In this document: positions 15,741 to 20,839 of the stretch, piece after piece
How positions within the stretch are numbered: the stretch's first letter is position 1
Layout of the letters: each line of letters starts with the position of its first letter
Notes under the pieces: model-generated
The model's database searches: none
Told to the model about the DNA's origin: nothing
Seen by the model: only the letters and a program-made list of their open reading frames with translations
Made by a program: the position numbers and the translations under genes
Virus record (IMG/VR): IMGVR_UViG_3300048131_000089
Coordinates: 1 to 23,729 of that record
Reading direction: 5' to 3' (one strand)
DNA length: 23,729 nucleotides
Source: a virus

Positions 15741-15803
15741 CACTAGTGGATAGCTGAGATACTAATAAGGGCCAGGGTTTTACCCCTGACCCGTCCACTA
15801 GTG
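15741..15803. repeat. Two CACTAGTG palindromes flanking a hairpin
   Basis: CACTAGTG at 15741-15748 (followed by GATAG) and at 15796-15803 (preceded by GTC), 55 nt apart, on either side of the hairpin at 15769-15792. They lie on the polymerase side of the att core and could be integrase arm sites or regulator sites. Confidence 0.5.
15769..15792 (-). terminator. Hairpin between integrase and RNA polymerase
   Basis: On the minus strand a 9-bp stem (GGGTCAGGG / CCCTGGCCC, one G-T pair) closes a GTAAAA loop and is followed by TTATTAG. The short, broken T run makes it a weak terminator; it could instead be an RNA-processing site or part of the att region. Confidence 0.4.
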
Positions 15804-15814
15804 CATGTTTTTAT

Positions 15815-15854
15815 GCGCTAGAACCTAAAACCAGCGCGTCTACCAATTCCGCCA
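15815..15854 (-). other. attP: Probable attP core: 5' half of a tRNA-Leu(UAG) gene
   Basis: Read on the minus strand, the segment starts TGGCGGAATTGGTAGACGCG and continues through an anticodon loop TTTAGGT (anticodon UAG) to TCTAGCGC. This is the D-arm and anticodon region of a leucine tRNA; the variable and T arms and the 3' end are absent, so it is not a functional tRNA. The cyanophage P-SSP7 carries a similar host tRNA-Leu match beside its int gene. Here it lies 90 nt beyond the int stop. I infer that it is the crossover region for integration into a host tRNA-Leu gene. Confidence 0.8.
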
Positions 15855-15943
15855 GGTGGGCAAAGGGTTCTCAGTCTTCGCAATAAGCTGTTTTGACCGA
15901 GAAGAAGAGGTTATCAGCCGTATAGCTGACCCCCTTGGATCCA

Positions 15944-16834
15944 CTAGATCGCGGCTTGAGCAGCGAACTTGGTTTGATCGACACACTTGGCGTAACGAAT
16001 CGTTGTCTCAATTCGTTTGTGACCCATCAGCTCTTGAAGGGTGCGGAGCGGTGTACCAGCAGCAGCGTGCCAGGTACCAAATGAATGCCTAAGGCAATGG
16101 AAGACATAACAGTCGTCAATGCCTAGGTATCTCGTTGGTTTCCTGAAAACGTCTAACAACTGGAAGCGGTCGTTCCACTCATCGCCGAAGATCTGTAGAT
16201 CTTGATGCGCTCCATGGCAACGATCAGCCAACATCGACTCGCATGACTCGTGAAACGGGACAAAGCGATAGTTGTTGGCCTTGGTTTTGAAACCAGGGCG
16301 ACCACCAACGTGGATACCCCGATCAACAAAATCAACGTCCTTGGCTTTGAGCTTGAAGATCTCGCTCTGCCGTAGACCATGGAAGGCAGCAAACTCAACG
16401 ATGTCTGCCAGATCCTCTCGATCGAAGATCTGCTCAGCGCATTCGACAATGCGTTTGACCTGCTCCTTTGTGAACCACCAAACACGTCCAACGTCATCCG
16501 TTTTGTAACGGAAGTATTTAGGACGTTTGAAGTTAATCCGCTCGTTCTCATAACAAGTATCGAGAACAGTAGAAACACATCCGACAACCTTGTTAATGGT
16601 TGCTTGAGATAGTTCCGTTGTGTCCTCGAGCTCAATCATGAGAGCACGCATCCTATCCCTTGTGAGTTTGGTGATAGGACACCTCAAACCAACAATTTCA
16701 GATACTTTGTCTGAGTTGATTTGATTGCCTTGTGATGTGGCTCCTAACGGTTTCCCGTTACGGATTTTCCAGCCGGGGCGCACATACCTTGTGTATTCAA
16801 GGCACTCACCCCAGGAAGTCAGTAGTTTTGTCAT
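15944..16834 (-). CDS. int: Tyrosine recombinase integrase
   Basis: 296 aa. Catalytic set: Arg155 (HGLRQSEIF), a Lys near 183-185 (GFKTKAN), His247-x-x-Arg250 (FHCLRHSFG), His272 (LMGHKRIETT) and nucleophile Tyr281 (IRYAK). N-terminal residues 1-110 form the SAM-like core-binding part; an arm-binding domain is short or missing. It would integrate the genome at the adjacent tRNA-Leu-like site. The start overlaps the MarR-like gene by 29 nt, so the regulator and integrase are co-transcribed. Most cultured T7-like cyanophages with int have only been seen growing lytically, so function is uncertain. Confidence 0.95.
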   Translation of the reverse strand: MTKLLTSWGECLEYTRYVRPGWKIRNGKPLGATSQGNQINSDKVSEIVGLRCPITKLTRDRMRALMIELEDTTELSQATINKVVGCVSTVLDTCYENERINFKRPKYFRYKTDDVGRVWWFTKEQVKRIVECAEQIFDREDLADIVEFAAFHGLRQSEIFKLKAKDVDFVDRGIHVGGRPGFKTKANNYRFVPFHESCESMLADRCHGAHQDLQIFGDEWNDRFQLLDVFRKPTRYLGIDDCYVFHCLRHSFGTWHAAAGTPLRTLQELMGHKRIETTIRYAKCVDQTKFAAQAAI

Positions 16835-17192
16835 TTAGGATGGCAATGATACGTTCAGCAGTTTTGTGTCCCTTAACAGTGAGGGACAAAACCTGTCGGC
16901 GTCTATTGGATGGGTCTACCTCCTTTGTAATTAGCCCTAATCCGTCTTTCCCTAGCCTGTTCTCTTCACACAAGAAATCTGTGCATCGAGAGCCAGCTGC
17001 AACAGAGAGCCCGAATACCTGCTCAATCTGTTGCTTATGGCACTCGTCGTGGGTAGCTACATAAAGGAAGGCGCTAACCACTTGGAGCGGGATATGATCC
17101 ATCTTTGGAGCAACCTCAGTTCTGAGATACTCCAGAGCCTTAAGCAGATTGATCAGGCGATCGTCTGTCAGTTGTTTGCGTAGGGGGTCCAC
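16806..17192 (-). CDS. MarR-like winged-helix regulator
   Basis: 128 aa. A helix-turn-helix region (KQQIEQVFGLSVAAGSRC) is followed by the typical MarR wing DPSNRRRQVLSLTVKG. Such regulators bind palindromes as dimers, often at their own promoters. Start is GTG at 17192; GGGAGG occurs too far upstream (17 nt) to be convincing, so the start may differ. A perfect 12-bp palindrome (17232-17243) lies 40 nt upstream, and the start codon itself lies in a related TCCACTAG sequence, consistent with self-regulation. Linked to int, it may control integration or early transcription. Confidence 0.78.
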   Translation of the reverse strand: MDPLRKQLTDDRLINLLKALEYLRTEVAPKMDHIPLQVVSAFLYVATHDECHKQQIEQVFGLSVAAGSRCTDFLCEENRLGKDGLGLITKEVDPSNRRRQVLSLTVKGHKTAERIIAILNDKTTDFLG

Positions 17193-17231
17193 TAGATAGG
17201 GGTTCTGGACCTCCCCACTCTATACGAATCT

Positions 17232-17243
17232 TCCACATGTGGA
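17232..17243. promoter_or_regulatory. Palindrome TCCACATGTGGA upstream of the MarR-like gene
   Basis: Perfect 12-bp inverted repeat, followed on the plus strand by TAGAT. It belongs to a set of TCCAC-NN-GTGGA sequences (also 20828 and 20984) and near-copies at 15741 and 15794. Likely a dimeric regulator site; the adjacent MarR-like or ribbon-helix-helix protein are candidates. Confidence 0.5.
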
Positions 17244-17289
17244 TAGATACATCCCAAAAGGATTCCTTATCGATCCCAATGTAGAAGTC

Positions 17290-17303
17290 CTTGAGAGTGA
17301 ATA
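17290..17303 (-). promoter_or_regulatory. TCACTCTC promoter-like element before the MarR-like gene
   Basis: Minus strand reads TATTCACTCTCAAG, in the gap between the ribbon-helix-helix gene and the MarR-like gene, about 100 nt before the latter. One of eleven copies on this strand. Confidence 0.65.
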
Positions 17304-17316
17304 GATGCGCCAATGA

Positions 17317-17541
17317 TTACTCGTGTGTGAATGGACAAGGGAAATCCTCTAACGGAATGTTTTCAGCAGCAAGGAGTGTTACAATGTGGTCATCTGTTTT
17401 TGCGCATCCGTGTATAAACCTCTTTGCGCATTTGTACATGTACTCACTCATTGTCACGCCGTCTCTTGCAGCTAGTTGCTTAAGGACTCTGTGACAGCGT
17501 TCATCCATGAGAACTTGAACACGTTTCTGAGCATTGAACAC
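17317..17541 (-). CDS. Ribbon-helix-helix DNA-binding protein
   Basis: 74 aa. The N-terminal strand KRVQVLMDE followed by helices RCHRVLKQLAARDGVTMSEY and MYKCAKRFIHG matches the Arc/MetJ/CopG ribbon-helix-helix fold, a dimeric DNA binder. The C-terminal part (residues 46-74) is Cys-containing and unrecognised. Start is GTG at 17541 with no strong ribosome site; an ATG nearby is out of frame. It is probably a phage regulator, transcribed before the MarR-like gene. Confidence 0.72.
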   Translation of the reverse strand: MFNAQKRVQVLMDERCHRVLKQLAARDGVTMSEYMYKCAKRFIHGCAKTDDHIVTLLAAENIPLEDFPCPFTHE

Positions 17542-17592
17542 TTGATTCAGCTTGGTTAAAGCAGGCTATGCAGACGATGATTACATATGGCA

Positions 17593-17736
17593 CTACCTCA
17601 TGTCGTCAGTGATACAGAAATCAATGTCATCCTGTAACTGTTCATGCATTAATGTTAAGAGCTCGTCCTTATTTGGATGTGTGCGGATCTCTTTAATTAA
17701 TTGATCAATCCTCGTCTGTTTCGTCTTCTGATTCAT
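17593..17736 (-). CDS. Small helical protein (47 aa)
   Basis: MNQKTKQTRIDQLIKEIRTH followed by PNKDELLTLMHEQLQDDIDF and CITDDMR. Predicted as two charged helices with no membrane segment. Its ATG is inside the last codons of the gene upstream (32-nt overlap), which supports coupled translation. No known family recognised. Confidence 0.6.
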   Translation of the reverse strand: MNQKTKQTRIDQLIKEIRTHPNKDELLTLMHEQLQDDIDFCITDDMR

Positions 17737-18037
17737 TGGTTGATGGGACAAAGTGGATGGTGTCCGGATCACAAACTGTGAACTCTGTGTCCGGCTTCAT
17801 ATACAATTCATGTATTTTTTTGTCAGCGGCGCTGTGTCTTTGGTATATGTGCTCCTTGACTTTGCCGGTCTTAACATTCTGTTCTCGGATCATGCAGCAG
17901 ACACTTGAAGGCATCTCCCAGGCATGAAGCTTCAACATCAATAACTCGGCAAAAGTAATAGGAATAAAGAAATCATCAGGCTGCTTTTTGTATTCTTCCC
18001 AGTTATTTGGAAAGTACGGCTTCTTTTTCTGCGTCAT
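17705..18037 (-). CDS. Hypothetical early protein (110 aa)
   Basis: Starts MTQKKKPYFPNNWEEYKKQP; then DDFFIPITFAELLMLKLHAW, EMPSSVCCMIREQNVKTGKV and KEHIYQRHSAADKKI, ending in a very acidic tail (STNESEDETDED). I recognise the PYFPNNWE-YK beginning as common in T7-like cyanophage genomes but know of no function. The open frame extends to 18106, but I choose the ATG at 18037 because the homologous-looking part begins there, with GAGG 3 nt upstream; the 5' extension overlaps another gene. Confidence 0.75.
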   Translation of the reverse strand: MTQKKKPYFPNNWEEYKKQPDDFFIPITFAELLMLKLHAWEMPSSVCCMIREQNVKTGKVKEHIYQRHSAADKKIHELYMKPDTEFTVCDPDTIHFVPSTNESEDETDED

Positions 18038-18179
18038 GAACCTCAATAACGTCATATAGTGTGGCGTCCAGTTCTTTGGACAATGCAAATGCATGCCAAG
18101 CTGCATGCTCTAGATCGGCTGCCATGAAGTAATACGTGCCAGCAGAAGTGTTCGCTTGATATAGTTGCTCAGGGTCCAT
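18003..18179 (-). CDS. Small protein (58 aa) directly after a promoter-like element
   Basis: MDPEQLYQANTSAGTYYFMA then ADLEHAAWHAFALSKELDAT and an acidic end. The ATG lies 4 nt beyond a TCACTCTCAAA element (18184-18197), so its leader would be extremely short. It overlaps the 110-aa gene by 35 nt. Amphipathic, soluble, family unknown. Confidence 0.68.
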   Translation of the reverse strand: MDPEQLYQANTSAGTYYFMAADLEHAAWHAFALSKELDATLYDVIEVHDAEKEAVLSK

Positions 18180-18183
18180 GCGC

Positions 18184-18197
18184 TTTGAGAGTGATTA
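18184..18197 (-). promoter_or_regulatory. TCACTCTC promoter-like element
   Basis: Minus strand TAATCACTCTCAAA. It begins on the stop codon of the membrane peptide upstream and lies 4 nt before the ATG of the 58-aa gene. Confidence 0.7.
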
Positions 18198-18308
18198 TTT
18201 GGAAAAGTATTTACGGGAAACGTGATTAGCTCGTTGCCAAATTACGGCCGTAGAAAATATCCCCACCATTCCAATGATGGCGAGGATAATAGTTTGTTCA
18301 GTGATCAA
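18195..18308 (-). CDS. Small membrane peptide (37 aa, TTG start)
   Basis: Residues 6-24 (TIILAIIGMVGIFSTAVIW) form one transmembrane helix, followed by a basic tail (QRANHVSRKYFSK), giving an N-out/C-in topology by the positive-inside rule. The TTG start overlaps the previous stop (TTGA), with GAGGAG 12 nt upstream. Function unknown; early phage membrane peptides often act on host membranes, which is speculation here. Confidence 0.5.
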   Translation of the reverse strand: MITEQTIILAIIGMVGIFSTAVIWQRANHVSRKYFSK

Positions 18309-18448
18309 GATTCGTAGTTCTCCTCAGTGATAACTTCCAGGTACTCGTAAACACTAAACGCAGGAAGTTTGTTATTGTGTGCATCATTGAGACCGTCATA
18401 CCAGCCATCAACTTCATCGCACCAGTCCATGACTTCAACTCGTTTCAT
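18305..18448 (-). CDS. Small acidic protein (47 aa)
   Basis: MKRVEVMDWCDEVDGWYDGL followed by NDAHNNKLPAFSVYEYLEVI and TEENYES. Highly acidic with many aromatic residues. Joined to the upstream gene by ATGA and to the downstream one by TTGA, which makes translation likely. Family unknown. Confidence 0.62.
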   Translation of the reverse strand: MKRVEVMDWCDEVDGWYDGLNDAHNNKLPAFSVYEYLEVITEENYES

Positions 18449-18591
18449 CAACCAAGCTCCATAGTGTCAACAAAGGGTTCAATAATGGGCATCTGTGGTT
18501 CAGTCTTTGGCGTGATTGCATCCAGGATCTGGAGCAGCTCCATGCCATTCCGACCGCGTGCCAACAGTTGCTTGAGAATTTGAATGGACAT
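18448..18591 (-). CDS. Small protein (47 aa) of cyanophage type
   Basis: MSIQILKQLLARGRNGMELL then QILDAITPKTEPQMPIIEPF. The pattern of a short leucine-rich helix, a Gly turn and QILD is one I associate with short T7-like cyanophage proteins, but I cannot name a family. No strong ribosome site; joined by ATGA to the next gene. Confidence 0.6.
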   Translation of the reverse strand: MSIQILKQLLARGRNGMELLQILDAITPKTEPQMPIIEPFVDTMELG

Positions 18592-18635
18592 TGTTAGTTA
18601 GTTTTGGTGAATAGTTTGTGCAGTAGTCTCCTTCC

Positions 18636-18932
18636 TCAAGAGGAAAGTTCGACCACATTTTCGTCTGCGTCATTGCATACTTCCTTGATATAGTCAGCTG
18701 CTTCAAGCAGACTGCGTTTCTGATGAGGTGGCAGAGTATTGCCTGCTTCCAGGTGTTGCTTCAGATCACACTTGATAGCGTTGCGAACAAAGCAAAGAAT
18801 CTCGCTAAAGTCGCAATCAGTAAACTCAATTTCAGCCCCATCCTTGAAATACAAGCTCAGCATTTCTGCTGGTGGGTAGTAGTTAATGTGTGTTACTTGC
18901 TCTTCACAGCGATAGTTTGCTGTTAGTTGCAT
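18636..18932 (-). CDS. Hypothetical early protein (98 aa)
   Basis: MQLTANYRCEEQVTHINYYP continues PAEMLSLYFKDGAEIEFTDC, then a helical stretch with FVRNAIKCDLKQHLEAG and LLEAADYIKEVC and an acidic end. I place the start at the ATG at 18932 (AGGGA 8 nt upstream) rather than the frame's first codon, because a TCACTCTC promoter-like element occupies the extra sequence. Unknown function; beta-rich N-half and helical C-half. Confidence 0.72.
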   Translation of the reverse strand: MQLTANYRCEEQVTHINYYPPAEMLSLYFKDGAEIEFTDCDFSEILCFVRNAIKCDLKQHLEAGNTLPPHQKRSLLEAADYIKEVCNDADENVVELSS

Positions 18933-18946
18933 TGTGCGTCCCTGCG

Positions 18947-18960
18947 TTTGAGAGTGAAAA
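18947..18960 (-). promoter_or_regulatory. TCACTCTC promoter-like element after a terminator
   Basis: Minus strand TTTTCACTCTCAAA, 7 nt after the T-run of the terminator at 18967-18990 and 15 nt before the 18932 ATG; between them is GCAGGGACGCAC, a sequence repeated in the 19.8-kb leader. Confidence 0.75.
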
Positions 18961-18966
18961 AGGGTC

Positions 18967-18990
18967 AAAAAAAGGGGTTGATCCCCTTAG
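18967..18990 (-). terminator. Rho-independent terminator
   Basis: Minus strand: stem AAGGGG / CCCCTT with loop ATCAA, running into seven T. A clear intrinsic terminator ending transcription of the ArdA-like gene, immediately before a new promoter-like element. Confidence 0.85.
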
Positions 18991-18991
18991 A

Positions 18992-19026
18992 AAACCCGCC
19001 CATCCACAAGAGGATAGGTAGGGTTT
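18992..19026 (-). terminator. Second hairpin just upstream of the terminator
   Basis: Minus strand: AAACCC pairs with GGGTTT and inside it CCTATCC with GGATGGG (one G-T), loop TCTTGT, followed by TTCT. Together with the next hairpin it forms a tandem termination or 3'-end-stabilising structure. Confidence 0.6.
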
Positions 19027-19036
19027 AATGAGAAGA

Positions 19037-19612
19037 TCAGAAGTTGTTATGGAAGAACCAAGTTTCTCCGTTGAATTCAAAAGTCATGAAGTCATAAGAG
19101 AGTGAATGACGCCAAACAATGTCCCAGTCGATAGCAAAGAAGACAGGGTTATTGTCATCAACAATGCCACAATCGGTGTACCATTGCTCAGCAAATCGAG
19201 CTTCTACATCGTATCCCGAATCATACTGAGAGAAAGAATCTTGGAATTGACGACCAGATTCAATGCCATAATCAGAGAGTTCAGAGATGAAGTCCTTGCA
19301 TTGCTGCACGTCCCAGAGATCAGCTTCATTAGGGACTGATTCATAGATAGCGTCCCAAAGCAAAGTGGTATCTGAGTCAAGAGATTCGTACCACTGATCA
19401 AACTCGTGATCTTCTTCTTCTGCATCCTTGCCGTAGCCAGTGTGAGTGTTACGAGCTTCTACGATTGCCTCGAAATAGTCAGTGTAGGCAATGCGTCCAT
19501 CCTCACGAACATAACCGCAAGCGGTTGCGTTGTCAGTGTGTGAAGAATCAGGGTGGGATTCGATGTGCTCAAGTAGAGCAAGTCCTTCCATGCGATTAAT
19601 AGCCACAACCAT
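19037..19612 (-). CDS. ArdA-like anti-restriction protein
   Basis: About 191 aa and very acidic. The C-terminal half has the ArdA type pattern: GRQFQDSFSQYDSGYDVEAR, then FAEQWY, a short break, AIDWDIVWRHSL, and the aromatic ending GETWFFHNNF (family form: F-D-Y-G-Y-S--FAE, then YIDYEA-ARDL, then a final aromatic-rich strand). ArdA mimics bent DNA and blocks type I restriction enzymes, as T7 Ocr (gp0.3) does from the same early position. The start is uncertain: ATG 19612 (MVVAINRMEG) is chosen; the frame runs to 19672 but no ribosome site supports either. Confidence 0.55.
   Translation of the reverse strand: MVVAINRMEGLALLEHIESHPDSSHTDNATACGYVREDGRIAYTDYFEAIVEARNTHTGYGKDAEEEDHEFDQWYESLDSDTTLLWDAIYESVPNEADLWDVQQCKDFISELSDYGIESGRQFQDSFSQYDSGYDVEARFAEQWYTDCGIVDDNNPVFFAIDWDIVWRHSLSYDFMTFEFNGETWFFHNNF
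19095..19108 (-). promoter_or_regulatory. TCACTCTC element inside the ArdA-like gene
   Basis: Minus strand CATTCACTCTCTTA, near the 3' end of the gene. The AA after TCTC is TT here, so it may be weaker. Confidence 0.45.
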
Positions 19613-19707
19613 GAGTGAATGAATAAACAACAGTTGAAGGTTGAAGCCTTCAGAAAGTAAACCCAAGTGCATCCTTGGGAATTACTATTTGAAAGAATCA
19701 ATCAATT

Positions 19708-19894
19708 GCTAGCATCCTTGGTAGGATGTCCTAGCTATTAACTCACCGCGGCGACGTCCTGCGTTCTGGTGATTCGTTAGCATCCCGCGACGGTCTGAGC
19801 ACTATCGCTAGTGCGCCCCTGCGGTGTTTGCTGTGGTTCCTCACAGCTTGTGGCGTGCGCCCCTGCTAACTCGTTGTAACTCTGCGTCCTTGCG
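19708..19894 (-). ncRNA. Candidate structured RNA
   Basis: On the minus strand, starting directly after promoter-like elements, the transcript can form: a 7-bp closing helix GTTAGCA (19870-19864) with TGCTAAC (19782-19776); inside it a 6-bp hairpin GCTGTG/CACAGC (19847-19830) and a 6-bp hairpin GCACTA-GCGA-TAGTGC (19814-19799) with a GNRA tetraloop; and downstream a long hairpin GCTAG..ATCCT/AGGAT..CTAGC (19735-19708). A competing helix (CTCA..CGCGG with CCGCG..TGAG) is possible. GCAGGGGCGCAC occurs twice. It is more G/C-rich than its surroundings. No known RNA family recognised. Confidence 0.4.
19811..19866 (-). repeat. Direct repeat GCAGGGGCGCAC, 2 copies
   Basis: Identical 12-nt units at 19866-19855 and 19822-19811 on the minus strand. 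Related units are GCAAGGACGCA at 19893-19883 just after a promoter-like element and GCAGGGACGCAC at 18945-18934 just after another. Confidence 0.6.
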
Positions 19895-19908
19895 GATGAG
19901 AGTGATTT
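19895..19908 (-). promoter_or_regulatory. TCACTCTC promoter-like element (second of a tandem pair)
   Basis: Minus strand AAATCACTCTCATC, overlapping the tail of the copy at 19906-19919 by three bases. Followed by CGCAAGGACGCA. Confidence 0.65.
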
Positions 19909-19919
19909 GAGAGTGAATT
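19906..19919 (-). promoter_or_regulatory. TCACTCTC promoter-like element (first of a tandem pair)
   Basis: Minus strand AATTCACTCTCAAA, preceded by A/T-rich sequence, 11 nt after the terminator stem of the KTSC gene. Confidence 0.75.
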
Positions 19920-19966
19920 AATATAAATAAATCAGCGCTGAGTAATTAGAATTAAACAGCACTGAT
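19919..19966 (-). terminator. Terminator after the KTSC gene
   Basis: Minus strand: 10-bp stem ATCAGTGCTG / CAGCGCTGAT (one T-G pair) around a 16-nt loop, followed by TTATTTATATT. Ends the 20.2-kb transcript before the tandem promoter pair. Confidence 0.65.
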
Positions 19967-19979
19967 TGATTATAATTAA

Positions 19980-20210
19980 TCAGACTTGAGTTGCAATAAC
20001 TCGGGTATCTTTCAGAATGTTATTAACGAAGAAACCGAGGGAAGCACACTCGTTCATCATAAAGTTGATGATAGAACGGCGGGACACGTTCTTATATTCA
20101 TAAGCTGTCCCGTTGTTAAAGAAAACTGCAGCAGTACCATTGAGCAGATCAACGCTGATAGCGCGAGCACACTTAGAAGTACGATTGAAAACAGTTTTTG
20201 TGAAAGGCAT
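19980..20210 (-). CDS. KTSC-domain-like protein (76 aa)
   Basis: The segment ARAISVDLLNGTAAVFFNNG then TAYEYKNVSRRSIINFMMNE and SLGFFVNNILKD fits the KTSC domain pattern (strand, strand with YEY, a helix, then a G-FFN---- end). KTSC domains occur alone in bacteria and phages or fused to lysyl-tRNA synthetases and are of unknown function, possibly RNA binding. ATG is 20 nt after a degenerate element CATTCATTCACTTAATT; no ribosome site of note. Confidence 0.7.
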   Translation of the reverse strand: MPFTKTVFNRTSKCARAISVDLLNGTAAVFFNNGTAYEYKNVSRRSIINFMMNECASLGFFVNNILKDTRVIATQV

Positions 20211-20235
20211 TTTGTTTGAATTAAGTGAATGAATG

Positions 20236-20252
20236 GAGGGATAATGACCCTC
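20236..20252 (-). terminator. Small hairpin upstream of the KTSC gene
   Basis: Minus strand GAGGG-TCATTAT-CCCTC, 5-bp stem, followed by CATTCATTC. Weak; possibly an attenuator between the 48-aa gene and the KTSC gene. Confidence 0.35.
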
Positions 20253-20269
20253 AGAAAATGAACCGAACT

Positions 20270-20416
20270 CTAGAAATGTTCGGAATCACTTTGGGAGGAG
20301 TATTCATCCAAACGCTGTAGATAGCAATAAAGCAGTTCGTTGCAGTATTCAGCGTTATAGTTCACGCACCAGTTGATATGATCAAAGGTGGTGTTGATGT
20401 TGTAGTAGGAAAGCAT
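20270..20416 (-). CDS. Small aromatic-rich protein (48 aa), start codon inside a promoter-like element
   Basis: MLSYYNINTTFDHINWCVNY continues NAEYCNELLYCYLQRLDEYS and SQSDSEHF. Tyr, Asn and Cys-rich, likely a small helical protein. The ATG begins at the last A of TCACTCTCAAATG, so a transcript starting from that element would have almost no leader. Unknown family. Confidence 0.6.
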   Translation of the reverse strand: MLSYYNINTTFDHINWCVNYNAEYCNELLYCYLQRLDEYSSQSDSEHF

Positions 20417-20429
20417 TTGAGAGTGATTG
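20416..20429 (-). promoter_or_regulatory. TCACTCTC promoter-like element overlapping a start codon
   Basis: Minus strand CAATCACTCTCAAA, whose last A is the first base of the ATG of the 48-aa gene. Confidence 0.7.
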
Positions 20430-20450
20430 ATACACAAGAGGATAGATTAG

Positions 20451-20735
20451 TTAATCGGATACACAATAATCTGCACAATCGATTGGATCGATATCATAAA
20501 AATCGTAGAACAATTTATTATCCATATCGTATGTATCTCCACCGTCTACATTGTGTAGAACTGGGAAACTATCCCAATACAATCCATCCTCTGGATCTAG
20601 CAAAGCATCACTAAATGGTCCGCTCTGTTGTCTTGATCCAATGTGAACCCACTGTTCACCCATTATTACTTTCTTTCCATCAATTTGGAAAACATCATCT
20701 TCGATCTCGTAATCATAGAATGAATCGGTTGTCAG
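20451..20735 (-). CDS. Hypothetical acidic early protein (about 94 aa, unusual start)
   Basis: Sequence includes TTDSFYDYEIEDDVFQIDGK, then KVIMGEQWVHIGSRQQSGPF and an Asp/Tyr-rich end (YDFYDIDPIDCADYCVSD). No family recognised; the composition is that of a DNA-mimic-type acidic protein, but that is only a composition argument. The longest frame begins at TTG 20774, which overlaps a possible -10 box. A strong GGAGG lies at 20747-20743 and the only suitable codon after it is CTG at 20735, which I have used with low certainty; ATG at 20663 would be shorter. Confidence 0.6.
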   Translation of the reverse strand: MTTDSFYDYEIEDDVFQIDGKKVIMGEQWVHIGSRQQSGPFSDALLDPEDGLYWDSFPVLHNVDGGDTYDMDNKLFYDFYDIDPIDCADYCVSD

Positions 20736-20773
20736 AAGTTGTCCTCCTTTGTTGTTTGTTTGTTGATGAATCA

Positions 20774-20802
20774 ACTATAGCAGATGTTAGTCTGTTTGTC
20801 TT
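20774..20802 (-). promoter_or_regulatory. Possible host sigma-70 promoter (extended -10)
   Basis: Minus strand: AAGACA (-35-like), 17 nt, then TGCTATAGT containing an extended -10. It would start transcription a few bases before the GGAGG of the 20.7-kb gene, which argues against the TTG at 20774 as start. Early genes of T7-like phages are read by host polymerase. Confidence 0.4.
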
Positions 20803-20827
20803 GATTTAGTGGTCAGTGTGTTATCTG

Positions 20828-20839
20828 TCCACTGGTGGA
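20828..20839. promoter_or_regulatory. Palindromic-arm site TCCACTGGTGGA
   Basis: Arms TCCAC/GTGGA with central TG. It is the exact reverse complement of the copy at 20984, and both are preceded by CTG and followed by TG on the plus strand. Confidence 0.55.

Larger units (their letters stand above)
15703..15943. other. Intergenic region between int and RNA polymerase (241 nt)
   Basis: No gene on either strand. It holds the tRNA-Leu-like att core (15815-15854), a 9-bp hairpin (15769-15792), two CACTAGTG palindromes placed on either side of that hairpin, a weak hairpin near 15913-15932 after int (TCAGC/GCTGA arms), and the GGAGG ribosome site of the polymerase gene. The TCCACTAG sequence also recurs at the int stop codon (15940-15950). 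Confidence 0.7.
19613..19979 (-). other. Long untranslated leader of the ArdA-like gene (367 nt)
   Basis: No gene found. In transcription order: terminator of the KTSC gene (19931-19966), two overlapping promoter-like elements (19919-19895), the structured stretch 19894-19708, then an A/T-rich linker and a degenerate element CATTCACTCATG at the ArdA-like start. Confidence 0.7.

Noticed and set aside
15815-15854. A functional tRNA-Leu
   Set aside because: The variable and T arms and the 3' end are missing and the anticodon stem has a mismatch; the attP reading fits better.
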